NCBI GenBank assembly: GCA_022478985.1
Contig: JAKSZP010004230.1
Location: forward strand, 50,490-114,489
DNA length: 64,000 nucleotides
Direction: 5' to 3'
Source of the DNA: Massospora cicadina
Taxonomy: Eukaryota; Entomophthoromycota; Entomophthoromycetes; Entomophthorales; Entomophthoraceae
Part shown: positions 22,724 to 34,190 of the stretch, piece by piece
Position numbering within the stretch: position 1 is the first letter of the stretch
How the letters are laid out: each line of letters starts with the position of its first letter
Program-made: the position numbers and the translations under genes
Notes under the pieces: model-generated
Database searches by the model: none
What the model was told of the DNA's origin: nothing
The model's input: only the letters and a program-made list of their open reading frames with translations

Positions 22724-23632
22724 TTACCTTCCATCATAATGATGGGTTGGGTACCCATACACGTGACTTGTGGTATAGCACCCCAACCCTCTACATGAAA
22801 TCCGCGTGGTACAGTGCAGCCAACCCTCCATCATATTGGATTTCAGCCTTTGTGTGAACTCCGCGCTCCTCTGCTTCCGGTGAACTTCCTCCCCCAATTC
22901 ACTCCCCCCATCTTTGACCATTGCGAACTGATCTGGATGAAGCATCATTGCAGTGTTGAACTCCTCCAATTCCCCCTTCTCATACACAAAAGCTCCATCT
23001 TGACTCAACCAATCCACCAGGACATTTGAAGCTCCAGGCTGGTACTCCACCCAGAAATCATAGCAGACCAGCTCCACATGCCATCTGGCTTGTCGCTGGT
23101 TCATCTTTGGGGTTGGTAGTAGTACTCTAAGGCTTTGTGGTCTGTTCAAATCACAAAAGGATGCTGGGCATAGAGCAGGTGATGTTGTCATTTATGAAAG
23201 GCTGCTATCACCGCCAGCAGTTCTTTATCATATATTGGGTAGTTTGTTTCCGCGAGGAGCAGCTTACAGCTGTAGTAGCACATGGGATGCTCCAACCCAT
23301 CCTCCCCCTCCTGAAGCAATACCGCCCCCACAGCATAATTTGAGGCGTCTGTCTCAACCAATAAAGGTTTCATTGGATCTGGATGGGCCAGCACTGGGGC
23401 ATTAAGTAACTTATCCTTTAGTAATTCAAATTCTCGCTCTTCCTCCTTTACTCATACAAATGGAACGTCCTGGGTAAAACGTGTGAGCGGTAAGGCCATC
23501 TGGGAAAGATTTTTCACAAACCAGCGAAGGAAGTTCAAGGTATCCAAAAAAAACTTTGCACCCCCATCTGATCCATGGGAGCCTTCCATGCCCAAACTGC
23601 TCAGAGCTTATCTGGACACACCCCCAATCCAT
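22724..23632 (-). pseudogene. Element E: RNase H region
   Basis: The minus-strand frame 23,188-23,394 reads KPLLVETDASNYAVGAVLLQ and later YPIYDKELLAVIAAFHK, the core of Gypsy RNase H with the catalytic TDAS Asp and the YDKE Glu. The following frame (22,724-23,191) holds YDFWVEYQPGASNVLVDWLS, the end of the domain, in which the usual ADALSR reads VDWLS. The frames are broken between the pieces. Confidence 0.85.
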
Positions 23633-23751
23633 TCTGGAATACCATGTTGCTGATAAATGTCACCAAACTCTGGTTGAACTCACACTTGAGGGCTTCAACT
23701 TCAACCCATTTGGCTTATCACCCCCAAAAATTCCTGAACATCTTGAATGTG

Positions 23752-24298
23752 CTATTCTTGGGGCCGTGAGAACACTAGGATATTGTCCATATAAGCGGCA
23801 CAGCAATGTCTGATCATCCCCCCATGGACATGTTCAATCATCCTTTGGAACACTGCTGGAGCATTCCTCAGCCCAAATGGCATCACACAATATTGGTACA
23901 CCCCTAGGTGGCACTTGAACGCCGTGTATTGCTGATGCTCCAGCCTCACTGGAATCTGATTAAACACATCCACCAGGTCAAGCTTTGTAAACATCATGCA
24001 TCCATTAACCATTGGAAAAATATCCTTCAAAAGTGGCATTGGATATGGATCTGGCTCCATGACTGCGTTTAGACATCAGAAAATCCACACATGGGCGTAA
24101 GTCACCACTTGCCTTTGGTACTAACAGCACAGGAGATACCACCGGAGACCTGGAGGGCTTGATCAAACCCTTGTCTAGCATGGACTCCACATGGCTCTCT
24201 AAAGCTTCCCTGGCCCATTCATCTAGAGGATAGACTGGACATCCCTTGGGGAGGTCTAAACCCTCCTTGAACTGAAACAAGAATGCAAATGAACCCAT
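23752..24298 (-). pseudogene. Element E: reverse transcriptase
   Basis: The frame 24,005-24,298 gives LDKGLIKPSRSPVVSPVLLV and the following RPCVDF. The frame 23,752-24,060 gives FTKLDLVDVFNQIPV, MPFGLRNAPAVFQRM and the active site YMDNILVFS. The second catalytic Asp is Asn (GAC AAT, plus-strand 23,782-23,787), so the enzyme would be inactive. A frameshift lies near 24,060. Confidence 0.9.
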
Positions 24299-24379
24299 AG
24301 GGAAAAAGGTGGACTTCCAATGGGACTGAACACATCCACAAAGTCACTGTATTCAGGTGAGAGCTCTAACTCCTGCATT

Positions 24380-24800
24380 CCCCCTAAGCTTCTGCATCCA
24401 CTTGGGATGTCGCCCCAACCTCCATCTTCCATGTCATCCGAGGACCAATATGGGGCAATAATGTAGTTGTTTTATGCAACACATCAATCTGTGGCTGGAA
24501 GCGATGCCACCATTGCATCCCCAGCACCACAGGGTGGGCCAGATTCCAAATCACACAGAAACCCTCTTTCAACCAAAAAGGGTTCTGCCAAATGACAACT
24601 AAGGGCTCCAGAACCCACAATAGGGCTCTCCTTGATATGTCGCAAACACCACCTCCAGCCCCTTCACATTTCCAACTGCAAACGTTCTGCTGAGGCAAAC
24701 TCCATATAATTCTCCTCAGCCCCTGTATCCACCAGGGCCAACACCTTCTCAGTCCAGCCATGCTAGTATAGCTCGACTGGAATAAACAACCTGAGATAAA
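24380..24800 (-). pseudogene. Element E: aspartic protease
   Basis: On the minus strand near 24,690-24,760 one frame reads KVLALVDTGAEENYMEF, the retropepsin active site LVDTGA. Another frame further on reads HPVVLGMQWWHRFQPQIDV, the flap-distal ILGMxWL region. The two lie in different frames, so the domain is frameshifted. Confidence 0.82.
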
Positions 24801-24839
24801 GTGAAGAAGAAGGTTTAATTTTAGAAGCATTTTTGGATT

Positions 24840-25560
24840 TCAAATTTGCGGGCAAAGTAGGTCAGGGACTATAGCTCTGCCTGGGTCCCAGACCTGCTCT
24901 TCCCAACTCCTCACCGCTACCCTGATGGGATCCCCCATGGATATTCCTGAAATTTTGTGGAGAACCCTGCCAGCCTCCTCGTCCTCTGTTAGCAATGTGG
25001 GTGACTGGACCCTTCCTGGGGACATCAAATCCTCTCTCAGGTTCCATGCCAACGCCAATTGCTTTTCCACCTGCATTGTCAAAGCAATCTTCTCCACCAA
25101 CAAACCCTGAACTTTAGCAGCCGCCATAGTGGCCAACATGTCTGCCTGCAGCCCTTGTCTGAACATTTGTGATGATTGCAAATCTGAGACTCTCGCTGCT
25201 TTTGCCAATGGCTGGAAAATCTGCCCATATTCCTCCACCAAACCTCAGCCCTGTCCTATGGTTACCAGAGCTGACCACGCCTCATCCTGCACCTCATCCA
25301 GACAAGCTTCCCAGTCGATCCAGTCCACACACTCATCCATGGATCCTGGCAGGCGTCCTTGCTCCTCAACCAACTATTGCACCCACCCAGAAAGTTCTGG
25401 AGGTAGTGCATCCACGATCTGCATGATCTGCAACAAGAAAGGGGTCTCTCCACCCATTGCTTGAGCCAACCGCGCCTGAAGATGAATCTGTGACACCACT
25501 TGGTAAATCTTCTCTAAGGCCTCCATAGGCAAAGCTGCTCATCCTTTTGAGGATACAGGA
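24840..25560 (-). pseudogene. Element E: gag
   Basis: The minus-strand frame 24,840-25,241 (133 codons) contains EEYGQIFQPLAKAARVSDLQ followed by FRQGL and a Met/Ala-rich helix region, as in the capsid C-terminal part of chromovirus gag. The frame 25,366-25,785 precedes it and overlaps the LTR end. No CCHC zinc knuckle is visible near the gag end. The frame is broken near 25,250. Confidence 0.65.
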
Positions 25561-25752
25561 CCCCCTTGGCATTCCTCCCTCCTTGCAGGCCTCAAACCAC
25601 ACACTCAGATCACTTCTCTTATCACTAATGTAAGCAAGAAGCTCACCATCACCACCGTCAACACATGGTGGTACCATTCCTCCCCGCCTGGGACCACCTC
25701 CTCTTCTTGGGGCCCCACAAAGCTGACAAGAAAGTATTAGAGTTGTGTCTAA

Positions 25753-26399
25753 TGTAACGGGTGGGTTCACGCCAATATGCAACATATGAATTGGGCAGTA
25801 AGAGCCAAGTTACTGACCATACTAGGTACAGGCTGGCAGAGGCCTATCCCTGAACCTGACTGCCATGTCTCATTATTGCCACATATTTATAGATTACTGT
25901 TCCCATGACACTGCACATAAGTAGCAGGGTCTGGGACCAGGAAAGGGCTGAGAACGACGCCAATGCCATACTGAGCTCACTGGCAGAGCTCATGACTTGG
26001 ATTTGATCCATCTTATTTACTAAAATAATTTTAATTAATTTTGAGCTTAGCAAAATCCTTTATTCATTATTTCCTCATAGAAGACACAACTTCCCTTCAG
26101 GTCTGCAGCATCTTCCCTTAAATAATCCATTACAAACATCAAAATAAGCTTTTCATTTTTTTAAACTCCTACAAACCCCAACCACCACATCATTAATGAA
26201 GAATTGCCATCCCACCGGATCACCATCCATGCCTCATGTAAGCCCATTGTCATTTTGTGGAGGTGATTCAGATTCAGAATGGCAGTTTTCCTGGCTCCAA
26301 ACTTACTAAATTTGATGCCCATTGAACCAGGGGACATTTGGATTGACTTCCACCCAATCTGAGTCAATGCACGAATCAGGTGCCTCCTGATCTGTTACA
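25753..26399 (-). repeat. 5' LTR of element E
   Basis: 647 bp, paired with 20,834-21,479. The minus-strand start is TGTAACAGATCAGG and the end is CCCACCCGTTACA. A recognisable tRNA-type primer-binding site (TGG...) does not follow immediately. The sequence after the LTR is TTAGACACAACTC. Confidence 0.94.
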
Positions 26400-26404
26400 A
26401 TATT

Positions 26405-27300
26405 AACGACTTGCAAAGTCAGATGTATGCTCTCCACACTCACGTATCTATTATAAATAGCAGTTCCTCTTCAGGTGAAAACGCACCCCTAGTGTTAATT
26501 TACGTCATTTGACTACTAACCTCCCAGTGGCACATTCAAGCCGTCATCTAAAGAGAAGTCTGTCCCAGGAGAAGAGAGTATCTTCTCATTCCTATTTTGT
26601 TATGAAAGTGCAACGGAAGAAGCTACTGACACCTAATGGCTCAAGTACCTACCTAACTACCTTAGTTGTGTAGCTCAAGACATTATAATACCTCATTCAT
26701 GCATTGCCAGAATTGGAATGACGCCAAGACTTCCTTGCTTTCAGAATTCAGGAGTGAACTAACTTAATCAACCAAAAGCAAACTTTTAAGGGTATAAGCC
26801 AAAAATAGAGAGAAACTGTAACTGAGTAAACTCACCATTTCTACCTTGAGGCTCAAACGTTGGTTACAGGAAATCATCTAACTTAAGTTATGCCATCACT
26901 GCTTCATTTTTGGCATATAAAAATAAGCACTATATCATACTCTATCTTAAGTGGTGAAGTCTAACTGGATATCACTACTGCATATCAAAGAAGCCATTTT
27001 TAGATTCTGACCAATCTACTAAAACCCACTGGGCCCCTTGTTTTAATAATAATAAGCCTCATCTTCAAGTGCTAGTGGTTACACCCCAAGTCGTTTAACC
27101 CCAAATTATCCTGCACCTTTTTCAAGAGAAACAACCATACTGTAGACACTTGTTGCATCTTCCTATGTAGGTCAGCAAAGGATCAGTCTATATAGGGTAG
27201 GAGGCTCTCTATGCTGATGGCAATCAAGTGCCTCAGGGACCTTAATTAGCTCTAAATCTATGCTCAGCACCTCAGGATGGTTTTGCTTTAGTGACGCCTG
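26405..27300 (+). pseudogene. Element D2: remainder of gag
   Basis: Coding similarity to D3 gag resumes right after the ATATT duplication of element E. The segment VAQDIIIPHS and the following WNDAKTSLL align with D3 (MAQDIMVPQL, WNDAKTALL). It is broken by stops and frameshifts. No zinc knuckle is visible. The end is approximate. Confidence 0.7.
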
Positions 27301-27539
27301 CAGAATTCTACTTACATCATTCTATCCAGAAAAAAAAAGGATCTTCAGCTTTCCTATTTTTATGATGATCAGTTACCCAAACAATTTTTGCTGGTCAGTT
27401 CCTCTATGGAAAGACAAGCACTGGCAGAAAAACCTTTAAAACATCATTTAACTTCAAGCTTGGCTGAGGCAGATTCCTCCATTTGCTTCACTACAAATCC
27501 TCCATATAAGGTTACTAGCTGTTAAAACCCTTTGGCTTT

Positions 27540-28173
27540 TTGGTGGTTTAATTGGAGGAAGTCGTTCATAAGGTTAAAGTCTTGGAAATAATTAATATGG
27601 TTTTCAAGTCAATGAAATATCCTCACAACTTATCCATAATGTAAAAATGGCTCCAGACTTGATTCATGAAGCTTATTAAATGGCTGGTAATCAGACTATT
27701 AAGGCAAACGTTGCGTATTCCTCTTTACCCATTTAATTTGGAAAAACTTTTAATTACTGCCCCCATTATTGCATTAGAAAATAATAACTACATGTTGCTT
27801 ATTGGGGTCAATTAATGTGGGAGTTCAACTGCATCATCAACAGTAATAAAGTACCTTTAACTATTATAGTATTATTCTCATTAATACTTGGACTCCTAGT
27901 CAATAGTAAAGGAGCCCCCAGAAACGAAACTGCCTCCTTAAATATCAATCCTTCATTTGTAAAGTTAAATAATAAGTATTAGGAGACAAAACTAAGTTAC
28001 TTTTTGCAGCTGTGGACACCAAAGACGGGTCCCTCTGTATGCCCCCATCTAATTACATTACCCTCTGGCTCACAAGTTTATTGTGAATAAAAGGATCAAG
28101 ATTTTTCACCCCTCCTAATCATATTTTAGAGCTAAGTGGACGCCCAAACCCTTCAATAAAAGAAGCGTTGTCC
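27540..28173 (+). pseudogene. Element D2: protease and start of dUTPase-like module
   Basis: Around 27,590-27,760 the translation contains NEISSQLIHNVKMAPDLIHE, then MAGNQTIKA and AYSSLPI. It aligns residue for residue with the D3 protease (MAPDFIHKTEYGMAGSQST, AYSALPLRFGK). Around 28,050-28,080 LITLPSGSQV matches the first beta strands of the dUTPase-like module (ITIPSGSQ in D3). ILELSGRPNPSIKEAL at the end also matches D3. The gene is cut at 28,173 by the LTR of element A. Confidence 0.75.
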
Positions 28174-29303
28174 TGCTATTAAAATTTATAGGGTTCTTGA
28201 TTATTCTTAGCTGAAAACCTTTAGATTAATTAACCGCACAGGTTTGTTTTTGTGCAATTCACCACGTTGTCTGATAGTAAGATATATTAATTTGATAATA
28301 GTAGAGACTATTATTCATAGTTGAATAAAGTACTAGTCATGGGTTCAATGCTTGACCAGTATTTCCTCTCAAAATATTTAGGATGTCCTCAATAGGGATT
28401 CATTCCCTCATACCACCTAACTTGATCCACAATCAGATCCTCATTTATGGCTTCTCTCTTATGACACGTAGTTGGCAGAAATCCATAATTCAGTTCAGCT
28501 TCCCTTCTCTGGATCAATGCTCAGATCCTTACTCTTATCCTAAAAGTCTCCCAATTAAAGCACTTAATTAATTTACTTGAGTATAATAGAACTCAAAATG
28601 GATTCTGGTATAATAATAATTACTGGTAAAAGTGTAAAATATTTCAGTGTATATTAGTATATATATTAAGTGAATTTTGGGAAAATTTATAGTGAAATTT
28701 GGCGCCCAATCCTCAGTTAACACCTCATTGAGTGAATGACAACTGTTGACATTAGATTACCCATCATCGTCTCAAAGCAATGGTCTTCCTCATACTGGCT
28801 AGGATTCCGTCATTGGACATCCTCAAAACCTAAAATGGAAAGAGTTGGAAAATGTGTCCCTAACATTTTCCTCTTAATCCCAGCAAACCAGCCATATTTG
28901 GCAAGCGACTTGCATAGGTAATGGGTCTTGTTACCCATTAAGGCATTTCATAAACCAACTGATTGATTTGCTAGTTGCAGACAGCATCTTTATCTCACAA
29001 CTTGATCCTTAAATTCCCAATTGGTTGGTGATGAAACTTAAACAATCATAATTGGTACACCTGATAGTTAATCATTGAATAACTATCAGATGCCCTATAT
29101 CATTGGCAACTATGCCAAATGAGATCATAAGCATTCACCTTTCAATTCTTGATGGATCTGACCCCAGAAAATAACCTAAAATCTCCAAACATTGTTACCC
29201 TGAATAGGGTCAACTGATATCCAAATCACTTTGCTATAAAAAATTATCCCCTAGCGACCCCTGGTAATCTAGTCAGCTGGGAATATGGGCAAAAACCATA
29301 ACA
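28174..29303 (-). repeat. Left (3') LTR of element A
   Basis: About 1,130 bp. On the minus strand it begins TGTTATGGTTTTTGCCC. The neighbouring internal sequence has a purine tract (GCAAGAGGGGGATG) as expected next to a 3' LTR. It aligns along its length with 34,845-35,983 and, inverted, with 60,008-61,148. Confidence 0.88.
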
Positions 29304-31000
29304 CATCCCCCTCTTGCCTAGATTTCCAGCAAGAAAAGGATTGGGCAGGAGAACATCGCTTCAGACACTCAATTGAATAATTCATTTGTTCAAGTGGAGT
29401 ACAATCAATAAATACTCAACGCTACTTGGGACAACCTTCAGCATGTAGCTCTCTTCCTCTTCCTCCTCTCTAACACCTACTCAAAGTGTGGTTCCCATAA
29501 CCTTCTGTTGTGCCAGGCTGATTGATTTACTCTTGACAATATATATCCTGGGATCTGGTTTCCCCCATCAGGGTATATGAACCACTGTCATATTCAGGAT
29601 TCTTGGTCTGACATCCTTGATTTACTGATTTTCTCCTTATCATTGACAGGATAATCTTACCATCAATGTTTGTTTTGTGGCACATTTAAGAATGCTCATT
29701 TATATTCACCCTTGTTATTTTCTTGTAATAACCTCTTGGCTCATATCATTCTTAATTCTTCTTTGGAGAGCTTATCCCATTGATTTTGAGATTAATTTCC
29801 CCAATATTAGAGCTTAATTGATTTCAGATTGCATAATGTTAACTATTATATAAGTCAAACATCCCCCTCTCACCCAGCTCATATGTTGAATTCTGAGTCT
29901 TGGTATCAACAACTGCCTAGTAGCATTTCTGATAAAAACCTTTGGCTCTTCCAGCTGATGAGTCAATCTGAACGCCAGAACCTCTTATATGGTCCTTCTT
30001 AGACTCATACTCCCAGTCAAGTATTCATAGCCAATTTTTCCATGGAATTACCAGAAACAGTAACAACCCTGATGAGACCAGGTTAGCAATTGTCTTAATG
30101 ACTTGCGACCAATCCTTCCTCAGTCATCAGTTCCTTCATTAGATTTTAAACTCTTCTGGATTCAGCTCCATTTGCAAATTCCCCTACCATCATTGTCAAA
30201 CCTCCTGATGCAATGCCTTCCACTCTTGATCATTCATTCCTTGCTGGATCAGACTTGCTTTCAGAGTTCCTCTTCTGACTCAGTCAGTAATACAAGCTAG
30301 TTGTTTTGGCCACCAAACTAGACATCAAAACAGCAAACATTTTTAAATTCCCCTATGCAGAATTATGGCCCAAGTAACTGAGGCTTTGTCCATAGCTCTG
30401 AACTCCTCCAATCTCAAAAACATTCTAGATTGAGAGGTTGCAGCTTAAACTCTTTTCTTTGCTGGACAAGTTCTTCAAAGTTGTGACATGAAGCTTTCAA
30501 AATCCCCTGGATTCCATCGCTCATTCTGCTTCAGCTTCTGAGAAGCTCATAGCTGTCATCTGTAGGATGCCATTTTCTCCTTGCATGACTATCTCATTTC
30601 TGGCACATCCCATTGGTATCTTCCACTGTTGGCTTTATTAGGGGGTATGATTTGGAAACCCTTGCCTAGTATCCCTTGCTCATTGCTGGCCTATATGTCT
30701 AGTGTTCTTGATGAAACTCATCAGCAAGTGCTCAAGGCCTATCTTCTGGCTCTGGTACCTTATCAGGATTACTTGGGGTAAGCCAACTGCCTCTTCTTGT
30801 ACTGTTGCTTCCCTCCCCGTTCTGGGTTTGCGTTTGGCATCATCCAACATTTTAATTTCTCTTCCCCTAGTCGCTTTCTCACAGGGGATCAGCCTCTGAT
30901 CAACAAAGTTGGTTTTGAGTAGGTCTAGCCCTTGCTAGCATCCAATCTAACATAGATTTCGATGGGTTGTTTACTCCTACTGAAAACCATCCTACCTCCC
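29304..31000 (-). other. Element A: unexplained 1.7-kb region between 3' LTR and integrase
   Basis: In element B this interval is only about 480 bp, so A carries about 1.2 kb more. At 29,868/29,869 the minus strand reads GCTGGGTGAGAGGGGGA then TGTTTGACTTATAT, which looks like a second purine tract and LTR start. A fragment of another LTR (resembling that of B) may therefore occupy part of 29,400-29,868. The part 29,900-31,000 has only short open frames and no motif I recognise. Confidence 0.45.
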
Positions 31001-32400
31001 CCAAGAAGTGACATAGGCAGAATCATCCCTGAATTGAGGATAATCATAAAAAGATAAAAATTGATAATATATATTTCTTTTTTCTATGCACCTTTAATTT
31101 TTTCATAGATTTATCAATCCTCTATTTTTCTTCTTTTTTTCTATGGGACTTGACCTTTTTTCAGTTCAGTATTCCATCTTTTTTTATTTTATTCCCCCAA
31201 ACTGGTTCCTAGGTATATTTAGACCTATCAGTTTTCTATGGTTCAGAGATCTTAATCTTCTAAGACTTAACCATCTAGTTTAGTTCAGTGGTCCTTTTTT
31301 GGACTTAACCAAATCACTTGGACATAACCAATTAATGGTTCAGTGATCCTTTGGAAACTCTTTTTTTATTATTTTTCATCAATCCATTGCTTTAAATATT
31401 TAAAATGGACTTAATTTACTATCCTTTGATCCAAGAGGTTCTTTTTAGTACTAGATGGTCCCAATCCAAGAGGTTCTTGATGGAGTAGGCGTCCGTTGCC
31501 ATCTTGGTGATAATCTTGAATAGACCTGACCACAATGCATTTAAATTCTTTCTTCTCCTGAAACCATGTATATCGCAATAGATAAACTTTTGTCTATTTG
31601 TTAATCTGATAAAGCTGGTCAGTTTTTATCATCTGAAATTTTTCATTAATCCTTATCTTCAAACTTGTATCAAATGCTTATAAATTACATTTTAATCAGG
31701 ATATACATTAATCAGTTCAGGTATTGCTTGGCACTTATCCCAGATGTTGGTTACACCACCAAATATAAAATTGGCAGCAAAACGGCCTTCCTCCCATATA
31801 GCAACTCAAGTGGAGCTTATCTCATTGCCTTATAATGACTGATATTGTAGGGAAACGTCACCAAACTCAGGTACATCCCCCATGCAGAAAATCTTCCTTC
31901 AACCAGCTTCATCAGCGTCATGACCATTGCCTCATTATACTCATTCTACCAGTCCATTCATCTCTGGCTAGTAGGGCACAGACACAATTCCTAAGATCCC
32001 TATTGTTTCATTTAATCGTGAATCACATGAGATGTAAAATTTGTTCTATTGTTACTCAGCAGGACCTGCAGGCATCCATGTTGGTATACTACTTGATCTA
32101 GAATGAACTTTTCAGTACAGGTAGCATCTACTTTTACCAGGACCTTCATCTTGACCCATCTTGTCAGATGATCAATTGCAACTATTATATATTTAACTCC
32201 CCTATGCTCATCATCAGTGGTCCCATCACATTGATGGATAAGATATACCAAGCAAATCCAGGGCAGACCAGTCAGTATCCAGTTGTATTCTTATGTGGCT
32301 TATGCAACTGGCACTTCACACAGCAAGCCAGATAGTCCATGACATTGTAGTTGATGGACTCACAATAGTAGTATTGGAGAATATGATCAGTCCTTTTTCT
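31000..32400 (-). pseudogene. Element A: integrase
   Basis: The minus-strand frame 32,012-32,251 reads KYIIVAIDHLTRWVKMKVLV, then FILDQVVYQHGCLQVLLSNN. This is the integrase core with the second catalytic Asp of LSDN changed to Asn (LSNN). The zinc-finger part lies at 32,260-32,400, with the Cys-rich CQLHKPHK-like end. The C-terminal part near 31,560-31,600 has IYCDIHGF, matching the well preserved C-terminus of element B (YCDTHGF). Stops are frequent. The micro-retroposon at 31,444-31,463 lies in the C-terminal part. Confidence 0.75.
31444..31463 (-). mobile_element. Micro-retroposon copy 5 (20 nt, minus)
   Basis: Minus-strand sequence TGGGACCATCTAGTACTAAA, flanked by a perfect 15-bp duplication ATCCAAGAGGTTCTT (31,429-31,443 and 31,464-31,478). 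Confidence 0.9.
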
Positions 32401-32449
32401 CAGGCCTCCATGCCCAACAACTTAAGAGCGGCTTAAACAATAGCTGCTC

Positions 32450-34190
32450 ATTCCGTCAGCTTTGGTAATAGTAACGCTTCCCATTGATCATCTTGAAAAC
32501 TTGTCCATCCATGGTCTCAGCGTTTTCCATCACTTTTTAGAGAGCACCTTGGTTTTCTTGGGGCTCATACCCAATTTCTCCATTGACCATTCTCTGGAAT
32601 AGCTCATCCGCCTGCTGATATACCATCTGGACCATTGGTAACTGCAATAAACCATCTCCATTCTAATGAGAAGCCCCATCTTGGTGGACTCTCATAATTG
32701 TAAGTTTATAACTTTATTGTCCATTGGGCCATTCATCCTTCTGATTCTCATATATTGTGCAACCAACGCAATGAGGAGTGGTCTATCGCCACTTAGATGT
32801 GCATTCCATGGATATACACCTTAAACTGTTTACATGCATAAATGACCGCAAGGCATTCATGCTAAGTTATGATATAATTCCTCTCAGCAGCTGAGAGTGT
32901 CCAGCTTACACTCACCACAGAGAGTTCATTTCCAAGTTCATCTATTTGGCTCAATATGGAGTTGATTGCCATCAATGAAGCATTGGTTTGTATTATAAAT
33001 TATCAATTTGAAATTTGGATATTCCAATATTGGAGAATCTATTAAGTACTAGCATAACTCATCAAAGGATCTCTGGGCCTCTTCACTCCATACAAATCCT
33101 TTTACAGAACCTTCATCAATTGGAAGAGAGGCTTAGAAATTCTTGCAAAATCCTGAATGAACCTTTTTAGTATCCAATCATTCCAATGAACACTTGGATA
33201 TCTTGGACGCTCTTTGGCACAGCCATTCACTCTATGGCTTCAATCTTCTGGGCTTGCGGCTGCAGTCCACTAGAGTTAGTTGAAAATTCCAAATATTCTA
33301 ACTCTTTCTTGATGAAGTGACACTTACTCAGCTTGTCTTCAGGTTGGCCGCGGATAGTCTCTTAGACACTTCCTCTAAGTGGTGCATATGGTCAGTAAAC
33401 GTCCTACTGAACACATTTATATTGTCCAATTACACCAGGATGCATAAAAACTTCAAGTCAAATAGTATGGCATCCATGGCCCTCTGGAATGACGCAGGCG
33501 CATTGCACAGACCCTCAGGCATTTTCATCAGTTGATAAAGCCCCTGCGAAGTGATAATTACACATTTCTTTTGGTCTTCTCTTGGTAAATTGATTTGCTA
33601 ATATCCCAATGTTAGATTTATTTCATAGAAATACTATGCTTCTCCCAATCGATCTAATGCATTATCAATTCTTGGTAATGGAAATAAATCCTTCTTTGTA
33701 ATCTTATTAAGCTTTCAAAAATTGATCACCACCCAATTAGAGCCATCCTTCTTCTTCATGATAAGGATAGGGCTCAAATAGGGACTCAACAATGGAACTA
33801 GAAGCCCATGCTTTACTAGATTGCTGATTTCTTCCTCTACTACTGCTTTAGCCACCTTTGACCATCAAATTGATCTCACCCTGATTGGCAAATTTTCCCA
33901 GTATTGACCTTGTGTATCACATCTCTCATACATCACAAAATAGTGGTCATCCTTATCAAATACTTCCCAATACTTGTTGAACAATTCAAGAACCTTCTCT
34001 TGCTAACCTCACATCAGATCAGCAAGTTACTCTTGATTGACCAATATATTGATACTCTCAGTTACCCTGGCTGGTAATCCCATTTCATTTAGGGTACCAA
34101 AATTGTGGAATTTCCTCAGTTCAGCTATCAGAAACTAAGTGAACAAATGTGATGATCTGATTCTTCTCAATCTTCATCAGTTTTCGCTTA
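32450..34190 (-). pseudogene. Element A: reverse transcriptase and RNase H
   Basis: On the minus strand near 33,400-33,530 the translation gives LCNAPASFQRAMDAILFDLK, followed by the active-site box, now with a stop and LDNINVF. The second catalytic Asp is Asn (codon at plus-strand 33,421-33,423). FTDHMHHLEEVSKRL follows, as is usual for Gypsy RT. The RNase H region (about 32,700-33,200) can be followed only by weak similarity to element B. Stops occur throughout. Confidence 0.8.

Larger units (their letters stand above)
20834..26399 (-). mobile_element. Element E: complete chromovirus (Ty3/Gypsy with chromodomain)
   Basis: A 5,566-bp element with LTRs at 20,834-21,479 and 25,753-26,399. The LTR termini on the minus strand are TGTAAC or TGTAAT and GTTACA-like. 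A 5-bp duplication ATATT lies at 20,829-20,833 and 26,400-26,404, so both ends are certain. On the minus strand the order is gag, protease, RT, RNase H, integrase, chromodomain, then a purine tract (ACAGGGGGGTGT) directly before the 3' LTR. Reading frames are broken and key catalytic residues of RT and integrase are changed. By eye the first 215 aligned LTR bases differ at about 17 positions, mostly transitions. Confidence 0.95.
19978..28173 (+). mobile_element. Element D2: Ty3/Gypsy, 5' part, gag split by element E
   Basis: Plus-strand copy of the D family: LTR (19,978-20,534), primer-binding site (20,539-20,557), gag start (to 20,833), then the complete element E, then the rest of gag (26,405-27,300), protease (27,540-27,830) and the start of the dUTPase-like module. 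It stops at 28,173 exactly where the LTR of element A begins. Its RT, RNase H, integrase and 3' LTR are not found on the other side of A. Protein-level similarity to D3 is clear in gag, protease and the dUTPase-like part. Confidence 0.8.

Noticed and set aside
21820..25464. Plus-strand open frames across element E rich in Pro, Ser and Thr
   Set aside because: They lie antisense to clear gag-pol domains. The composition follows from the reverse complement of the coding strand.
30103..30899. Plus-strand open frames of 60-66 codons in the extra region of element A
   Set aside because: Short, without motifs, and antisense to the element.
29304..31000. An env-like third gene in element A
   Set aside because: No signal peptide, membrane segment or open frame of useful length could be seen on the coding strand.
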